Of a DNA stretch of 64,000 nucleotides, positions 18,620 to 29,030 are shown one piece after another (the first letter of the stretch is position 1; every line of letters begins with the position of its first letter). A model generated the notes under the pieces. The model worked only from the letters and a program-made list of their open reading frames with translations, ran no database searches and had not been told where the DNA came from. Origin of the DNA: Gilliamella sp. wkB7 (GTDB taxonomy: Bacteria > Pseudomonadota > Gammaproteobacteria > Enterobacterales > Orbaceae). The stretch spans positions 1,240,001 to 1,304,000 of the forward strand of contig NZ_CM004509.1 in assembly GCF_001693435.1 (NCBI RefSeq). The letters are read 5' to 3'. The translations under genes and the position numbers were made by a program.

Positions 18620-19975
18620 TTAACGATCTTTTAATGGAATAAATGGCATAAGCTCACCAATATTTTTATAGGCCGGTCGAATTATGCGTCGATCATCAAA
18701 ATTAAGTTCTTCAATTCGATGTGCACACCATCCAACGATTCGAGACATAGCAAATAGTGGTGTATAAACTTCTCTAGGTAAACCAATCATGTCATAAACA
18801 AAGCCTGAATAAAAATCAACATTGGCACATACTAGTTTTTTTGTTCTGGCATTTTTTCGATTAACAACAGCATTAATTGCCCTTTCTTCAAGCAGATTTA
18901 AGAAGTTATATTCTTTTTCTCGTCCTTTTTCTTTTGCTAGTTCATGTGCCATCTCTTTAAGTAATACGGCACGAGGATCCGATACAGTATAAACTGCGTG
19001 GCCGATACCATAAATCAACCCTTTTTTATCGAATACTTCTTTATTCAATATCCGCTGTAGATAGTTGTCAATTTCGTTTACATCCGCCCAGTTTTTTATT
19101 TGTTCTGCGAGATGTTTTAACATTTTACCAACTTGCAAATTAGCGCCGCCATGTAACGGTCCTTTTAATGAGCCAATACCTGCTGCAATTGATGAATAGG
19201 TATCAGTACCTGTTGAACTCGTGACACGAACGGTAAATGTTGAATTATTACCACCGCCATGTTCAGCATGAATAATCATAGCTAAATCAAGAACACGCAC
19301 ATCTAGATCAGTATATCCATCCGAGCCTTTCATCATATATAAAAAGTTTTCTGCTATTGAAAAATGTTCATGAGGATGGCGGATGTGCAATGATTTACCT
19401 TTAGCACTATGGCTCAACATATTGTAAGCATAAGCAATAATTGCAGGGAATTTAGCAATAAGGTCGATAGATTGACGCATAAGATTATCACGCGAAGTAT
19501 CATCCGCTTGTGAATCATAAGTATACATTTCTAGAACCGTTCTGGCCAAAATATTCATTATATCGTGGCCTTCGAGTTCCATAATGGCTATCTTTGTCTG
19601 TTTTTCCAATGCCATTGATTCACCAAGTAATCTAGAAAAGTCACAGAGTTCTTCTGTATCCGGTAACCGCCCTGATAAAAGTAGATAGATGGTTTCTTCA
19701 AAACCTGTGCGTTGTTCTTCTTGAGCATTGTGAACCAGATCTTCAATATCTATGCCTCGATATAATAATTTCCCTGGTATTGGTTCTAATGTGCCATCAT
19801 CCAAATGTTGATAACCCAATACATCACCAATTTTAGTTAAGCCAACTAGGACGCCAGTGTGATCAGCATTGCGTAATCCACGTTTTACATTAAATTTTTC
19901 AAATAATTGTGATTGAATCTTACTGGTATTTTTGACAGTTTCAGATAGCTTATAAACTAAAAATTTTTCTTTCAT
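18620..19975 (-). CDS. gltA: Citrate synthase, Bacteroidetes/Firmicutes type
   Basis: Condenses acetyl-CoA with oxaloacetate to citrate. The 451-residue protein keeps the catalytic His275 (GPLHGGAN), His326 (GIGHAVY) and Asp387 (NVDFYSG). It is not the NADH-regulated enterobacterial GltA. The N-terminus (LFEKFNVKRGLRNADHTGVL, GLTKIGDV, IPGKLLYRGIDIEDLVH), the His-rich HAEHGGGNNSTF and GIGHAVYTVSDPRA, where E. coli has GHRVY, resemble enzymes I associate with Bacteroidetes and Clostridia. Last gene of the acn-icd-gltA operon, 20 bases after icd. Methylcitrate synthase activity cannot be excluded, but the neighbours argue for citrate. Confidence 0.9.
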   Translation of the reverse strand: MKEKFLVYKLSETVKNTSKIQSQLFEKFNVKRGLRNADHTGVLVGLTKIGDVLGYQHLDDGTLEPIPGKLLYRGIDIEDLVHNAQEEQRTGFEETIYLLLSGRLPDTEELCDFSRLLGESMALEKQTKIAIMELEGHDIMNILARTVLEMYTYDSQADDTSRDNLMRQSIDLIAKFPAIIAYAYNMLSHSAKGKSLHIRHPHEHFSIAENFLYMMKGSDGYTDLDVRVLDLAMIIHAEHGGGNNSTFTVRVTSSTGTDTYSSIAAGIGSLKGPLHGGANLQVGKMLKHLAEQIKNWADVNEIDNYLQRILNKEVFDKKGLIYGIGHAVYTVSDPRAVLLKEMAHELAKEKGREKEYNFLNLLEERAINAVVNRKNARTKKLVCANVDFYSGFVYDMIGLPREVYTPLFAMSRIVGWCAHRIEELNFDDRRIIRPAYKNIGELMPFIPLKDR

Positions 19976-19994
19976 TTGTAATTACTCCTTAATT

Positions 19995-21257
19995 TTATAA
20001 GTTATCTATTACTGCTTGAGTAAATTGAGTGGTTGATAAGGATTGTCCATTTTGCATAAAACGAGCTAAATCGTTTGTAGCTTTTCCTTGTTGAAATAAA
20101 GTTTCCATGGCTTTAGTGATCAGTTGACCAACTTCATGCCAACCAAGATAATCAAACATCATAACACCAGAAAGTAATAGCGATGAGGGATTTGCTTGGT
20201 TCTGACCCGCTATATTAGGGGCTGAGCCATGTGTTGCTTCAAAAATGGCATGTCCAGTTAAATAATTAATGTTTGCACCGGGCGCTATACCAATACCACC
20301 AACCATGGCTGCCAGTTGATCTGATATATAATCACCGTTTAGATTTAATGTAGCGACGACTGAATAGTCTTGCGGATTTAATAAGGTATTTTGTAAAAAT
20401 GCGTCACAAATCACGTCTTTTACAATCAATTTAGATGCTGATATAGCATTATTTAAAGCTTTATCTGCTGTGACCTTTCCATCTGCTTTTTGTATCTTCG
20501 CATATTGATTCATTGTAAAAACCGCATCAGTAAATTCTTTTTCAGCAAGTTCATATCCCCATTGTTTAAATCCGCCTTCGGTAAACTTCATAATATTCCC
20601 TTTATGAACTAAGGTCATTGAAGGTAGATTATTTTGTAATGCGTAGTTTATTGCAGATCTTATTAATCGTTCAGATCCCTCAATTGAAACGGGTTTGACA
20701 CCAAAAGATGAACTTTTAGGGAAACGTACTTTTTTTACCCCCATTTGCTCAGATAAAAACTGATAAAATTTTTCAGCTTCTGGTGTTCCTTGCATCCATT
20801 CAATGCCTGCATAAATATCTTCAGTATTTTCTCGAAAAATAGTCATGTTGACTTTTTCTGGGTATTTTACAGGCGATTCAACACCTTTAAACCAGCGAAC
20901 GGGTCGTAAGCATACATAGAGATCTAACTCTTGACGAAGTGCAACATTAAGAGAACGAATGCCCCCACCAACTGGTGTTGTTAATGGACCTTTTATACCT
21001 ATCAAATATTTTTTAAAAGCATTCATAGTTTCATCGGGCAGCCAATTACCATTCAAATTAAATGACTTTTCACCTGCAAATACTTCGCGCCATTCAACTT
21101 TACGCTTACCTTGATAGGCTTTTTCTATCGCTTTATCAAAGATCTTATTCGCTGCCGCCCAAATTTCTTTACCAATACCATCACCTTCAATAAAAGGAAT
21201 TATCGGGTTATCAGGTACAATGAGTTGTCCATTTTCAATCAAAACTTGCTGATTCAT
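19995..21257 (-). CDS. icd: Isocitrate dehydrogenase, predicted NAD+-preferring
   Basis: Oxidatively decarboxylates isocitrate to 2-oxoglutarate. The 420 residues carry the substrate loop [20 protein letters not shown] (Ser102 matches the regulatory Ser113 of E. coli), [14 protein letters not shown] and the C-terminal [17 protein letters not shown]. By alignment, the E. coli NADP+ determinants Lys344, Tyr345, Val351 and Tyr391 are Asn348, Ile349, Ala355 and Asn395 here; Arg395 is kept as Arg399. This points to NAD+ preference. A roughly 15-residue insert around 242-275 and [14 protein letters not shown] resemble Firmicutes/Bacteroidetes enzymes rather than the enterobacterial form. It lies 23 bases after acn once stop and start are counted, and 20 bases before gltA. 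Confidence 0.93.
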   Translation of the reverse strand: MNQQVLIENGQLIVPDNPIIPFIEGDGIGKEIWAAANKIFDKAIEKAYQGKRKVEWREVFAGEKSFNLNGNWLPDETMNAFKKYLIGIKGPLTTPVGGGIRSLNVALRQELDLYVCLRPVRWFKGVESPVKYPEKVNMTIFRENTEDIYAGIEWMQGTPEAEKFYQFLSEQMGVKKVRFPKSSSFGVKPVSIEGSERLIRSAINYALQNNLPSMTLVHKGNIMKFTEGGFKQWGYELAEKEFTDAVFTMNQYAKIQKADGKVTADKALNNAISASKLIVKDVICDAFLQNTLLNPQDYSVVATLNLNGDYISDQLAAMVGGIGIAPGANINYLTGHAIFEATHGSAPNIAGQNQANPSSLLLSGVMMFDYLGWHEVGQLITKAMETLFQQGKATNDLARFMQNGQSLSTTQFTQAVIDNL

Positions 21258-21269
21258 TTTATATTCCTC

Positions 21270-23546
21270 TTATTTTCGGTTTTCATTAAGTTGTTCTTTC
21301 ATTTTATTTAAAGCACTACCCGCTTTAAACCAATCTATTTGAGATTGATTATAAGTATGAGCAACAGCAAAAGAGTCAGTTGTACCATCATGATGATGAA
21401 GCGTTAATGTTAGATGTTTTTCAGGCACAAAATCAGTTAAACCGGTAATGCTAATCTGATCATCTTCACGAATTTTGTCATAATCAGACTTATCAACAAA
21501 TGTCAGTGCTAACATCCCTTGTTTTTTAAGATTGGTTTCATGAATTCGAGCAAATGATTTAACAACTATCGCTTTAACATTCAAGAAACGTGGTTCCATC
21601 GCAGCATGTTCTCGTGATGAACCTTCACCATAATTTTCTTCAGCAATTACTATTGAACCAATGCCTTGTGCTTTCAATTTGCGAGCTAATGCTGGAACTT
21701 CGATGTAATCTCCTGTTTGGGTATCTAACACTGAGTTACTTTTTTGATTAAAAGCATTAATAGCGCCGATCAACATATTATTTGAAATATTATCTAAATG
21801 ACCGCGAAATTTTAGCCATTTACCAGCCATTGAAATATGATCCGTGGTACATTTACCCGTCGCTTTAATTAACAACGGTTGCGATATAATGTCTTTTCCA
21901 TCCCAAGGTGAAAAAGGAGCAAGTTGCTGTAACCTTTCAGAATTTGTAGCAATATGGACTTCCACTAAACTGCCATCAGCAATTGGAGCAACGTAACCTG
22001 CGTCATCTACCTCAAATCCACGTTTCGGTAATTCATCACCACTTGGCTCTTGAAGTTTGACTTTTTGTCCTTTGTCGTTAATTAGGTTATCGGTTAATGG
22101 GTTAAAGCTTAATTTTCCAGCAATAGATAATGCCACTACAATTTCAGGAGAGCACACAAAAGCATAAGTGTTTGGGCTGCCGTCATTACGTTTAGCAAAG
22201 TTACGATTGAACGATGTTACTATCGAATTTTTATGTTCATCGGCTACTTCATCACGGCGCCATTGTCCTATACAAGGTCCACAAGCATTTGCCATGATGG
22301 CTGCGCCAGCTTGTTCAAAATGATTTAATATACCATCTCGCTTGGAAGTATATTTTACTTGCTCGGATCCTGGATTAATAATTAATTTGGCTTTTACGGT
22401 GAGCCCTAATTGGTTAGCATTATTAATCACCGATGCGGCACGCATCATATCTTCATAGGAAGAGTTAGTACATGAACCAATCAATCCAACTTCCATATTA
22501 TCTGGGTAATTATGTTCTTTAACTGCTGTTGCAAGTTGTGAGATTGGATAAGCCAAATCTGGCGTAAAAGGCCCATTTACATAAGGCTCAAGTTCGGAAA
22601 GGTTAATTTCAATTACTTGATCATAGTATTTTTCTGGTTGATCTAAAACAGCAGAATCTGGATTAAAACAGTCAACTAATTTATTCGCTAAATCAACCAC
22701 CTCTTGGCGACCAGTTATCGCCAAGTAATCGGCAGATTTTTTACTATATGCAAATATGGATGTTGTAGCACCAACCTCTGCCCCCATATTACATATTGTT
22801 GCTTTTCCTGTTGCTGATAAAGATTGAGCGCCCTCACCAAAATACTCAATAATTGAATTTGTTGCACCTTTAACCGTTAAAATACCAGCAAGTTTTAAAA
22901 TAACATCTTTAGGTGAGACCCAACCAGATAATTTACCAATCAATTTTACCCCAATAATTTTAGGCATTTTTAATTCCCATGGCATACCAGCCATGACATC
23001 AACGGCATCAGCTCCACCGACGCCAATAGCTATCATTGAAAGGCCTCCTGCATTTGGAGTATGTGAATCCGTACCTATCATCATCCCACCTGGAAAAGCA
23101 TAATTTTCAAGAACAACTTGGTGGATAATGCCGGCATCAGGCTTCCAAAACCCGATACCATACTTGTTTGATACATCTCGTAGAAATTGATAGACCTCTT
23201 GATTATTACTTTCAGCAATAATTAAGTCATCATGAGCATTTTTATACGCTTGAATTAAGTGATCACAATGAACTGTTGATGGTACTGCAACTCTATTTCT
23301 CCCAGAATTCATCAATTGTAAGAGCGCCATTTGGGCCGTTGCATCTTGCATAGCCACTCGGTCTGGCGCAAAATTAACATAATCTTCACCACGTTTATAA
23401 TTTTTAAGCTCTTCTCCTTGTGCTAGATGTGCATAAAGAATTTTTTCTGTTAAGGTTAATGGTTTTCCGATTCTTTGTCGAATGAGGTCAATTTTTTGTG
23501 GATAGTGCTGATAGATATATTTAATTAAATCAATATCGAAAACCAT
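21270..23546 (-). CDS. acn: Aconitate hydratase, mitochondrial/Bacteroidetes type
   Basis: Isomerises citrate to isocitrate with a [4Fe-4S] cluster. The chosen ATG at 23546 has a GGGGG ribosome site 5 bases upstream and gives 758 residues, the mitochondrial aconitase length; a TTG at 23600 would add 18 unrelated residues. Cluster ligands are in [14 protein letters not shown] and [10 protein letters not shown]. Other landmarks are [48 protein letters not shown] and [17 protein letters not shown]. These match mitochondrial aconitase rather than bacterial AcnA (about 890 residues) or AcnB (about 865). It is first in the operon with icd and gltA. Confidence 0.93.
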   Translation of the reverse strand: MVFDIDLIKYIYQHYPQKIDLIRQRIGKPLTLTEKILYAHLAQGEELKNYKRGEDYVNFAPDRVAMQDATAQMALLQLMNSGRNRVAVPSTVHCDHLIQAYKNAHDDLIIAESNNQEVYQFLRDVSNKYGIGFWKPDAGIIHQVVLENYAFPGGMMIGTDSHTPNAGGLSMIAIGVGGADAVDVMAGMPWELKMPKIIGVKLIGKLSGWVSPKDVILKLAGILTVKGATNSIIEYFGEGAQSLSATGKATICNMGAEVGATTSIFAYSKKSADYLAITGRQEVVDLANKLVDCFNPDSAVLDQPEKYYDQVIEINLSELEPYVNGPFTPDLAYPISQLATAVKEHNYPDNMEVGLIGSCTNSSYEDMMRAASVINNANQLGLTVKAKLIINPGSEQVKYTSKRDGILNHFEQAGAAIMANACGPCIGQWRRDEVADEHKNSIVTSFNRNFAKRNDGSPNTYAFVCSPEIVVALSIAGKLSFNPLTDNLINDKGQKVKLQEPSGDELPKRGFEVDDAGYVAPIADGSLVEVHIATNSERLQQLAPFSPWDGKDIISQPLLIKATGKCTTDHISMAGKWLKFRGHLDNISNNMLIGAINAFNQKSNSVLDTQTGDYIEVPALARKLKAQGIGSIVIAEENYGEGSSREHAAMEPRFLNVKAIVVKSFARIHETNLKKQGMLALTFVDKSDYDKIREDDQISITGLTDFVPEKHLTLTLHHHDGTTDSFAVAHTYNQSQIDWFKAGSALNKMKEQLNENRK

Positions 23547-23921
23547 GATAACCCCCACTGCGTGTATTATAATATTTCCTAAAGTGTTACGTTTAACCAA
23601 GTGAATATTTATGCTATTTTTGTGACTAAATATTCAATCAATATATCACTAAAAAATTTTTATGCAATTATATTGTTAATAATAATAGTTGATAATAATT
23701 GGTGAAAAGATGAGTTTTAATATAGGTTATACTAGCGAAATATGATTCAAGATGCATATCAAAGATATTTTAAAAATAACAAGTTATATAAATTAAAGTA
23801 ATGATGAGAGCGTTCAAATTAAATTAATGAAATAGTATAAAACTTAACTAACACTTGGTTTACCTACCGTATTGATATGTGCTAAATTGTCGGTCCGAAC
23901 AACATATATACTTATTTTTTT
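23547..23921. other. Divergent promoter region between acn and the AbgT-family gene
   Basis: 375 AT-rich bases between two divergent starts. I see no gene. AT-rich TTGTTAATAATAATAG and GATAATAATT stretches near 23680-23700 vaguely resemble half a Fur box but do not form a convincing palindrome. Promoters for both transcripts must lie here; none stands out by eye. Confidence 0.45.
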
Positions 23922-25481
23922 ATGAATCAAACTACAAATTCGTCACCGATCAGAACCGGCGGCTTTTTAAATACTATAGAACGAATTGGAAACAAGATCC
24001 CCGATGTCACTACACTTTTTTTCTTCGCTTTAATTATCTGTTTTGTTGCTTCATTATTACTTTCCTTTGTAAGCTTCGATTTTATAAATCCAGTAACTAA
24101 AGACAAACTAGTAGTCGTTAATATGCTGGCACCTGATAATTTAGTGGTTTTTTTTACTAAAATGGTACCCAATTTTGTTAGTTTTCCACCACTAGGCATT
24201 ACTATTGTTGCCACATTAGGTATAGGAATTGCCGAAAGCAGTGGCTATATTCATGTATTACTTAAAAAATTATTGGCTATCACCCCAAAAAAATTAGTTA
24301 CTCCATCTGTTATCTTTGTCAGTATGGTTTGTCATATTGCGGCTGATTCGGCTTATGTTATTTTAATGCCAGTTTCGGCAATGATGTTTTATGCAACGGG
24401 TCGTCATCCTCTGGCTGGGATAGCTGCCTCATTTGCAGGATTAGCAGGTGGTTTTAGTTCAAGTTATACGCCATCAATCATCGATCCGATCATGCAAGGT
24501 TTTACCCAAAGTGCAGCACAAATTATCGATCCATCTTATCAAATTAATGTTTTATGTAACTATTTTTTAAGTTTTGGCGGTACATTCTTTGTATTAATTG
24601 CTTGTTGGTTTATAACAGATAAAATTGTTGAACCTCGCTTAAAAGCAACGATGCCACTAAATAATGATCTTGAACTTAATAATTTGGCTAATTCACCAGC
24701 TATTACACCTTTAGAAAATCGCGCTTTTAAAATCGCTTCTTGTGTATTTTTGATTATTGCTATTGGATTAGTATTGTTACTGTTACCCGAAAATTCTTTA
24801 CTTCGTGCACCTGATGGTAGTTTAACCAGTAATCAAGCACCAATTATGCAAATCATTGTACCTTTATTATTTGTTTTTTTTGCTATTCCTGGTTTAATCC
24901 ATGGCGTAATCACTGGCGCATTTAAATCATCACGTGATATTGTCAAATCAATGGAAAAGATTACTCAATCTCTTATTCCTTTTATTGTTTTTGCATTCTT
25001 TTGTGCACAGTTTTTATATGTCTTTTCACACTCCCAAATAGGGACATTGATTGCTATTGGTGGTGCTGAATTTTTAAAAGCCTTACATTTACCATCGGTT
25101 GTCACTATTTTTGGTGTGATCATTTTAACTAGCATGTTGAATGTATTAATTACTTCTGCTTCGTCAAAATGGGCTATTTTAGCGCCGATTTTTGTTCCTA
25201 TGCTCATGTCTGTTGGTATCTCACCAGAACTAACACAAGCGGCCTATCGTATTAGCTCAGCAGTCAATGTTAGTACACCAATGTTTGCTTTCTATCCTTT
25301 AATCATTGCCTATTGTCAGCAGTATTGTAAAAATACTGGAGTGGGCACTTTAAGCTCTATGATGATCCCATATACTGCGGGCTTACTTATTGCTTTAACA
25401 ATTAATTTACTGCTATTTTGGTTCCTAGGACTGCCTATCGGCTTTGATAGTGGTTATGTTTATCCACCCGTGAATCATTAG
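23922..25481 (+). CDS. AbgT-family transporter
   Basis: Inner-membrane carrier of the AbgT family, whose characterised members move p-aminobenzoyl-glutamate or export sulphonamides using the proton gradient. The 519 residues show the family layout: start IERIGNKIPDVTTLFFFALI, GLGIAESSGY-like region near 105, HIAADSAYVILMPVSAMMF, the first re-entrant hairpin near GGFSSSYTPSIIDPI, TDKIVEPRL, and SSKWAILAPIFVPMLMSVG in the second hairpin. It pairs with pepT, which starts 24 bases downstream, suggesting uptake of a small peptide or aminoacyl compound for cleavage. The true substrate is unknown. Confidence 0.85.
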   Translation: MNQTTNSSPIRTGGFLNTIERIGNKIPDVTTLFFFALIICFVASLLLSFVSFDFINPVTKDKLVVVNMLAPDNLVVFFTKMVPNFVSFPPLGITIVATLGIGIAESSGYIHVLLKKLLAITPKKLVTPSVIFVSMVCHIAADSAYVILMPVSAMMFYATGRHPLAGIAASFAGLAGGFSSSYTPSIIDPIMQGFTQSAAQIIDPSYQINVLCNYFLSFGGTFFVLIACWFITDKIVEPRLKATMPLNNDLELNNLANSPAITPLENRAFKIASCVFLIIAIGLVLLLLPENSLLRAPDGSLTSNQAPIMQIIVPLLFVFFAIPGLIHGVITGAFKSSRDIVKSMEKITQSLIPFIVFAFFCAQFLYVFSHSQIGTLIAIGGAEFLKALHLPSVVTIFGVIILTSMLNVLITSASSKWAILAPIFVPMLMSVGISPELTQAAYRISSAVNVSTPMFAFYPLIIAYCQQYCKNTGVGTLSSMMIPYTAGLLIALTINLLLFWFLGLPIGFDSGYVYPPVNH

Positions 25482-25505
25482 TCATCAATAAGGAGTCAAA
25501 ATAAT

Positions 25506-26735
25506 ATGAATATTACCGAACAATTAGTTGAACGTTTTTTACGTTACGTTAGTATACCAAGTCAAAGTGCGATGGGTTGTGCACATGTTCCCTCTACATC
25601 AGGACAAACACAATTAGCCAATTTACTCAAACAAGAGTTAATTGATCTTAATCTACAAGAAGTTTATCTTGATGAGCATAGTATTGTCACTGCTAAGTTA
25701 TCTGGAAATAATCCAAATGCACCTAAAATTGGTTACGTCGCTCATCTTGATACGGTTGATGTCGCCTTATCGGATAAAATTAACCCACAACGAGTCACTT
25801 TTACGGGTGAAGATATTTTATTAAATAAAGATAAAAATATCTGGTTTAAAGTTGCTGAGCATCCTGAATTGAATAAATACATCAATGAAGAATTAATTGT
25901 TACTGATGGTACAAGTGTGCTGGGTGCCGATAATAAAGCTGCAATAGCTGTTGTTATGACAATGTTAGATCAATTACAAAAGCAAAATTGTACCTATGGT
26001 GATATTTATGTTGCTTTCGTACCTGATGAAGAGGTCGGTTTAAACGGCGCGAAAAAACTTGACTTGAATCGTTTTAAACCCGATTTTGCTTATACAATTG
26101 ACTGTTGCGAATTAGGTGAAGTCGTTTATGAAACGTTTAATGCAGGTTCAGCAATTATTGAAATTGAAGGTGTAACTGCACACCCAATGTCAGCTAAAAA
26201 TGTTTTAATCAACCCTATTGGTATTGCTAACGATATTATTAACTGTTTTGATAGTTTCGAAACGCCTGAACATACTGAAGGTAAAGAAGGTTATTTCTGG
26301 TTTAACGATATTATTGGTAATCAAAGTACGACAACGTTAAAAATGAGTATCCGAGATTTTGATTTAGCTAAATATGAAGCACGTAAAACTTATATCCAAG
26401 AAGTGATAAGTTTTATAAGCCGTAAATATCCAAGAGCTAAAATCGAATGTCAAATAACCGATACTTATAGCAATATTGCTAATTATTTAGGTGAAGATAA
26501 GCGTTCAATTGATTTAATTTATCAATCATTTGAGCAATTGAATATTAAGGCAAATACAATTGCTATGCGTGGCGGAACAGATGGTTCAGCACTATCGGCA
26601 AGAGGCCTGACTACACCAAACTACTTTACTGGTGCACATAACTTTCATTCATGTTTCGAATTTTTACCATTATCATCATTTGTAAAATCATTTGAAGTAA
26701 CAATGAAAATTATTGAATTAGCAGCTAAAGTTTAA
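25506..26735 (+). CDS. pepT: PepT, peptidase T (tripeptide aminopeptidase)
   Basis: Cytoplasmic di-zinc aminopeptidase releasing the N-terminal residue of tripeptides. The 409-residue M20B protein keeps the metal ligands in VAHLDTVDV, TDGTSVLGADNKAA, the catalytic PDEEVG, IDCCELGEV and the late GAHNFHS. The lid region contains EGVTAHPMSAKNVLINP. The start NITEQLVERFLRYVSIPSQS is typical. An AAGGAG ribosome site precedes the ATG. It follows the AbgT-family transporter and is closed by a terminator. Confidence 0.95.
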   Translation: MNITEQLVERFLRYVSIPSQSAMGCAHVPSTSGQTQLANLLKQELIDLNLQEVYLDEHSIVTAKLSGNNPNAPKIGYVAHLDTVDVALSDKINPQRVTFTGEDILLNKDKNIWFKVAEHPELNKYINEELIVTDGTSVLGADNKAAIAVVMTMLDQLQKQNCTYGDIYVAFVPDEEVGLNGAKKLDLNRFKPDFAYTIDCCELGEVVYETFNAGSAIIEIEGVTAHPMSAKNVLINPIGIANDIINCFDSFETPEHTEGKEGYFWFNDIIGNQSTTTLKMSIRDFDLAKYEARKTYIQEVISFISRKYPRAKIECQITDTYSNIANYLGEDKRSIDLIYQSFEQLNIKANTIAMRGGTDGSALSARGLTTPNYFTGAHNFHSCFEFLPLSSFVKSFEVTMKIIELAAKV

Positions 26736-26745
26736 ACATCATAAA

Positions 26746-26770
26746 AAAGAGGGAATACTATTCCCTCTTT
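26746..26770. terminator. Bidirectional terminator between pepT and the TonB-receptor gene
   Basis: AAAGAGGGAA pairs perfectly with TTCCCTCTTT around a 5-base loop, 10 bases after the pepT stop. A-rich sequence on its left gives a U tract on the minus strand, so it could also stop the convergent receptor transcript. Confidence 0.78.
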
Positions 26771-26864
26771 ACTGTAGCAACTTATTATTTATGCTTACTT
26801 TTTATGAATACATAAGTAGTTAACCGATTATCTTTCAATCCTAAAAACATTAATTAAGTAAGTA

Positions 26865-28982
26865 TCATAATTTATAACTTGCAGTTAATAAAAAGGCTCT
26901 AGGTGTACCGGGCATACTACTTGAACGCCAATACTCTTTACCGAATAAATTAGTTATCGCTAAAGTCACATCAACGGATTGAGTTTGATAACCAATTGCC
27001 GCATTCCATGATGCATAACCAGGACGTTTAATCTGATTGTTATCATCGTTATACATTGAGCTCTTATAGTTAACTTCCAGTTCAGTAAACCAATTTTCAT
27101 AAGGTAAATAACGTACGCTGAAATAACCACTATGTTTGGCTGTATTGGATAAATATTTGCCTTTGTTAGCAGGTGTTTTTTTATCTTTATGAACTTTTGC
27201 TTGCTGATAGCCAATACCGCTATTAATGTACCAATTATTGCTCAATTTTCCTATTACGCTTAATTCTATACCTTGGCTTCTATCACTGCCTCTAACTTGC
27301 CAATTATAAGGATCGTTAACTGCATCGGGTTGATAACGAATATTATAAAGCTCAAGGTCGTAAAGCGCGATTTGAGAGGAAAGCTTGTCATTAAGCCAAT
27401 CGCTTTTGACACCAACTTCATATTGACGAGAATATTGAGGTTTGTCATCGTAAACAGTCTTAGAGTCTGTCGCAAGTGTGATTAAACCACGTCCCCCATA
27501 TGGCGCAAAATTTTTACTATACGAAGCATAAAAACTTTGGGATTCTATCGGCTGCCAAATTAATCCGAACCGAGGACTTAGAGAGTGTCCATCATATGAC
27601 CGATTTTGATGATTCAATTTATTATCCGATGCAAACTCATAATTATCATAACGTAATCCTGCAAGTAATTTCCACTGCTCTGTAAAACTGATTAGGTCTT
27701 GCCAATATACCCCTTTGGATGTAGCTTTATGATTAGTCTTAGTACTTAATTTGTTATATCGAGGTTTTTTTGAGTTCCAATGAGGATGATATGGATCAAC
27801 TGCTTCCGGATATTGGCTAGTTAAAGCTAATCTAGGTTCTCGTTTTTCAATATTATATTCGAACCCTATTAACATATCATGAGAAATACTCGCCGTATTA
27901 AACTTACCCACTAAATCAAGGGTATTACTATAAGTTTTATTCGATGTTTCTTGCCAAGCTCGACGGAATTTTAATTTACCTTTGTAGTCGCAAGGTGCTC
28001 GATTACTGAGTTTATCACTTAAATCACAATAATTACCTGCATAAAGGTGATCGAAATTCTGATCAGCTTTACGATATAGATTAGTTAGCTTGATAGACCA
28101 GTCATGATTAAATTCATATCCCATAACTGAACGTAATGAATTAAAATTATCTTTTACATAGTCATCAGGGTGAGCATAAGCTGTTTTAATTGAGACGCCT
28201 TTAGGTAGGTTATAATAGGCTGGCGCCCTATCTGGCTTACGCCATAATTTATCATGAGTATATTGTACTAACCAATTAAATCCAGCCAAATTATCATACA
28301 ATATACTTGGTGAAACCATTGTATCGCGTTGTTTTATTCCTTTACGAAAACTCTTTTCTGATTGATGATCAATTGTCATGCGTATAGCAATCTTATCATG
28401 CAAAACATGATTTATATCTACCATTCCGCCGTATTTATCCCAAGATCCCCCTCTCAAACTTAACGTAGTGGGTGAATCAAAGTTTGCTTGTTTACTAATC
28501 ATGTTTATCATTCCACCACCTGATCCTCTGCCATAAAGTACTGAGGCGGGTCCTTTTAACACTTCAATTCGTTCAATGTTAGCGGTGCTTTGTCTAACTT
28601 GTCCACTCGCGCGAACACCATCACGATAAATATCGCCAGAGCTGGCGGAAAAACCTCGGATTTTGATACCTTCATCTCGCATATCATAAGTTGCATCTAC
28701 CCCAGGTAATTTATTTACAATGACATTCAGATCATTTTGCCCATAAATTTTCTCTTGTTGAAGATCAACCGAATTAATAGTTTGAGGAATATCCTTTATA
28801 TCAAAGGATGTTTTAGTCGCTGTTGATGATTTTTTTATTCGCTGATCATTATTATCCTTAATTGTTGCGACAACTTTCATAGTTTCAATATCATTATCAT
28901 CATTGACTTTTTCTTGAGCGTAAGCGATAAAAGCGGTAGAACTCAATAAGCAAGGTAAGAAGACTTGATTAACTAATTTCAT
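26865..28982 (-). CDS. TonB-dependent siderophore receptor
   Basis: Outer-membrane 22-strand barrel importing a ferric siderophore with TonB energy. The ATG at 28982 gives 705 residues with a signal peptide (LVNQVFLPCLLSSTAFIAYA) and an AGGA ribosome site; the frame stays open 27 codons upstream but without a signal start. A TonB-box-like ETMKVVA, then the plug (DIPQTINSVDLQQE, LPGVDATYDMRDEGIKIRGF, RIEVLKGPASVLYGRGSGGG, NMISK), then the barrel ending SMPGTPRAFLLTASYKL with a terminal Leu. This is the FhuA/FhuE/Fiu-like siderophore family; the ligand cannot be told. A strong Fur box lies upstream. No ABC transporter or ferric reductase is adjacent. Confidence 0.88.
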   Translation of the reverse strand: MKLVNQVFLPCLLSSTAFIAYAQEKVNDDNDIETMKVVATIKDNNDQRIKKSSTATKTSFDIKDIPQTINSVDLQQEKIYGQNDLNVIVNKLPGVDATYDMRDEGIKIRGFSASSGDIYRDGVRASGQVRQSTANIERIEVLKGPASVLYGRGSGGGMINMISKQANFDSPTTLSLRGGSWDKYGGMVDINHVLHDKIAIRMTIDHQSEKSFRKGIKQRDTMVSPSILYDNLAGFNWLVQYTHDKLWRKPDRAPAYYNLPKGVSIKTAYAHPDDYVKDNFNSLRSVMGYEFNHDWSIKLTNLYRKADQNFDHLYAGNYCDLSDKLSNRAPCDYKGKLKFRRAWQETSNKTYSNTLDLVGKFNTASISHDMLIGFEYNIEKREPRLALTSQYPEAVDPYHPHWNSKKPRYNKLSTKTNHKATSKGVYWQDLISFTEQWKLLAGLRYDNYEFASDNKLNHQNRSYDGHSLSPRFGLIWQPIESQSFYASYSKNFAPYGGRGLITLATDSKTVYDDKPQYSRQYEVGVKSDWLNDKLSSQIALYDLELYNIRYQPDAVNDPYNWQVRGSDRSQGIELSVIGKLSNNWYINSGIGYQQAKVHKDKKTPANKGKYLSNTAKHSGYFSVRYLPYENWFTELEVNYKSSMYNDDNNQIKRPGYASWNAAIGYQTQSVDVTLAITNLFGKEYWRSSSMPGTPRAFLLTASYKL

Positions 28983-29030
28983 TATTTTTCCTATTATTTG
29001 TTGTGTTATTTGATAAATGCTAAAACAACA

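Noticed and set aside
23547..23600. TTG start for acn at 23600
   Set aside because: It adds 18 residues with no match to aconitases. The ATG at 23546 has a GGGGG ribosome site and gives the family length.
23680..23705. Possible Fur box upstream of acn
   Set aside because: Only loosely AT-rich and not palindromic; too weak to list as a site.
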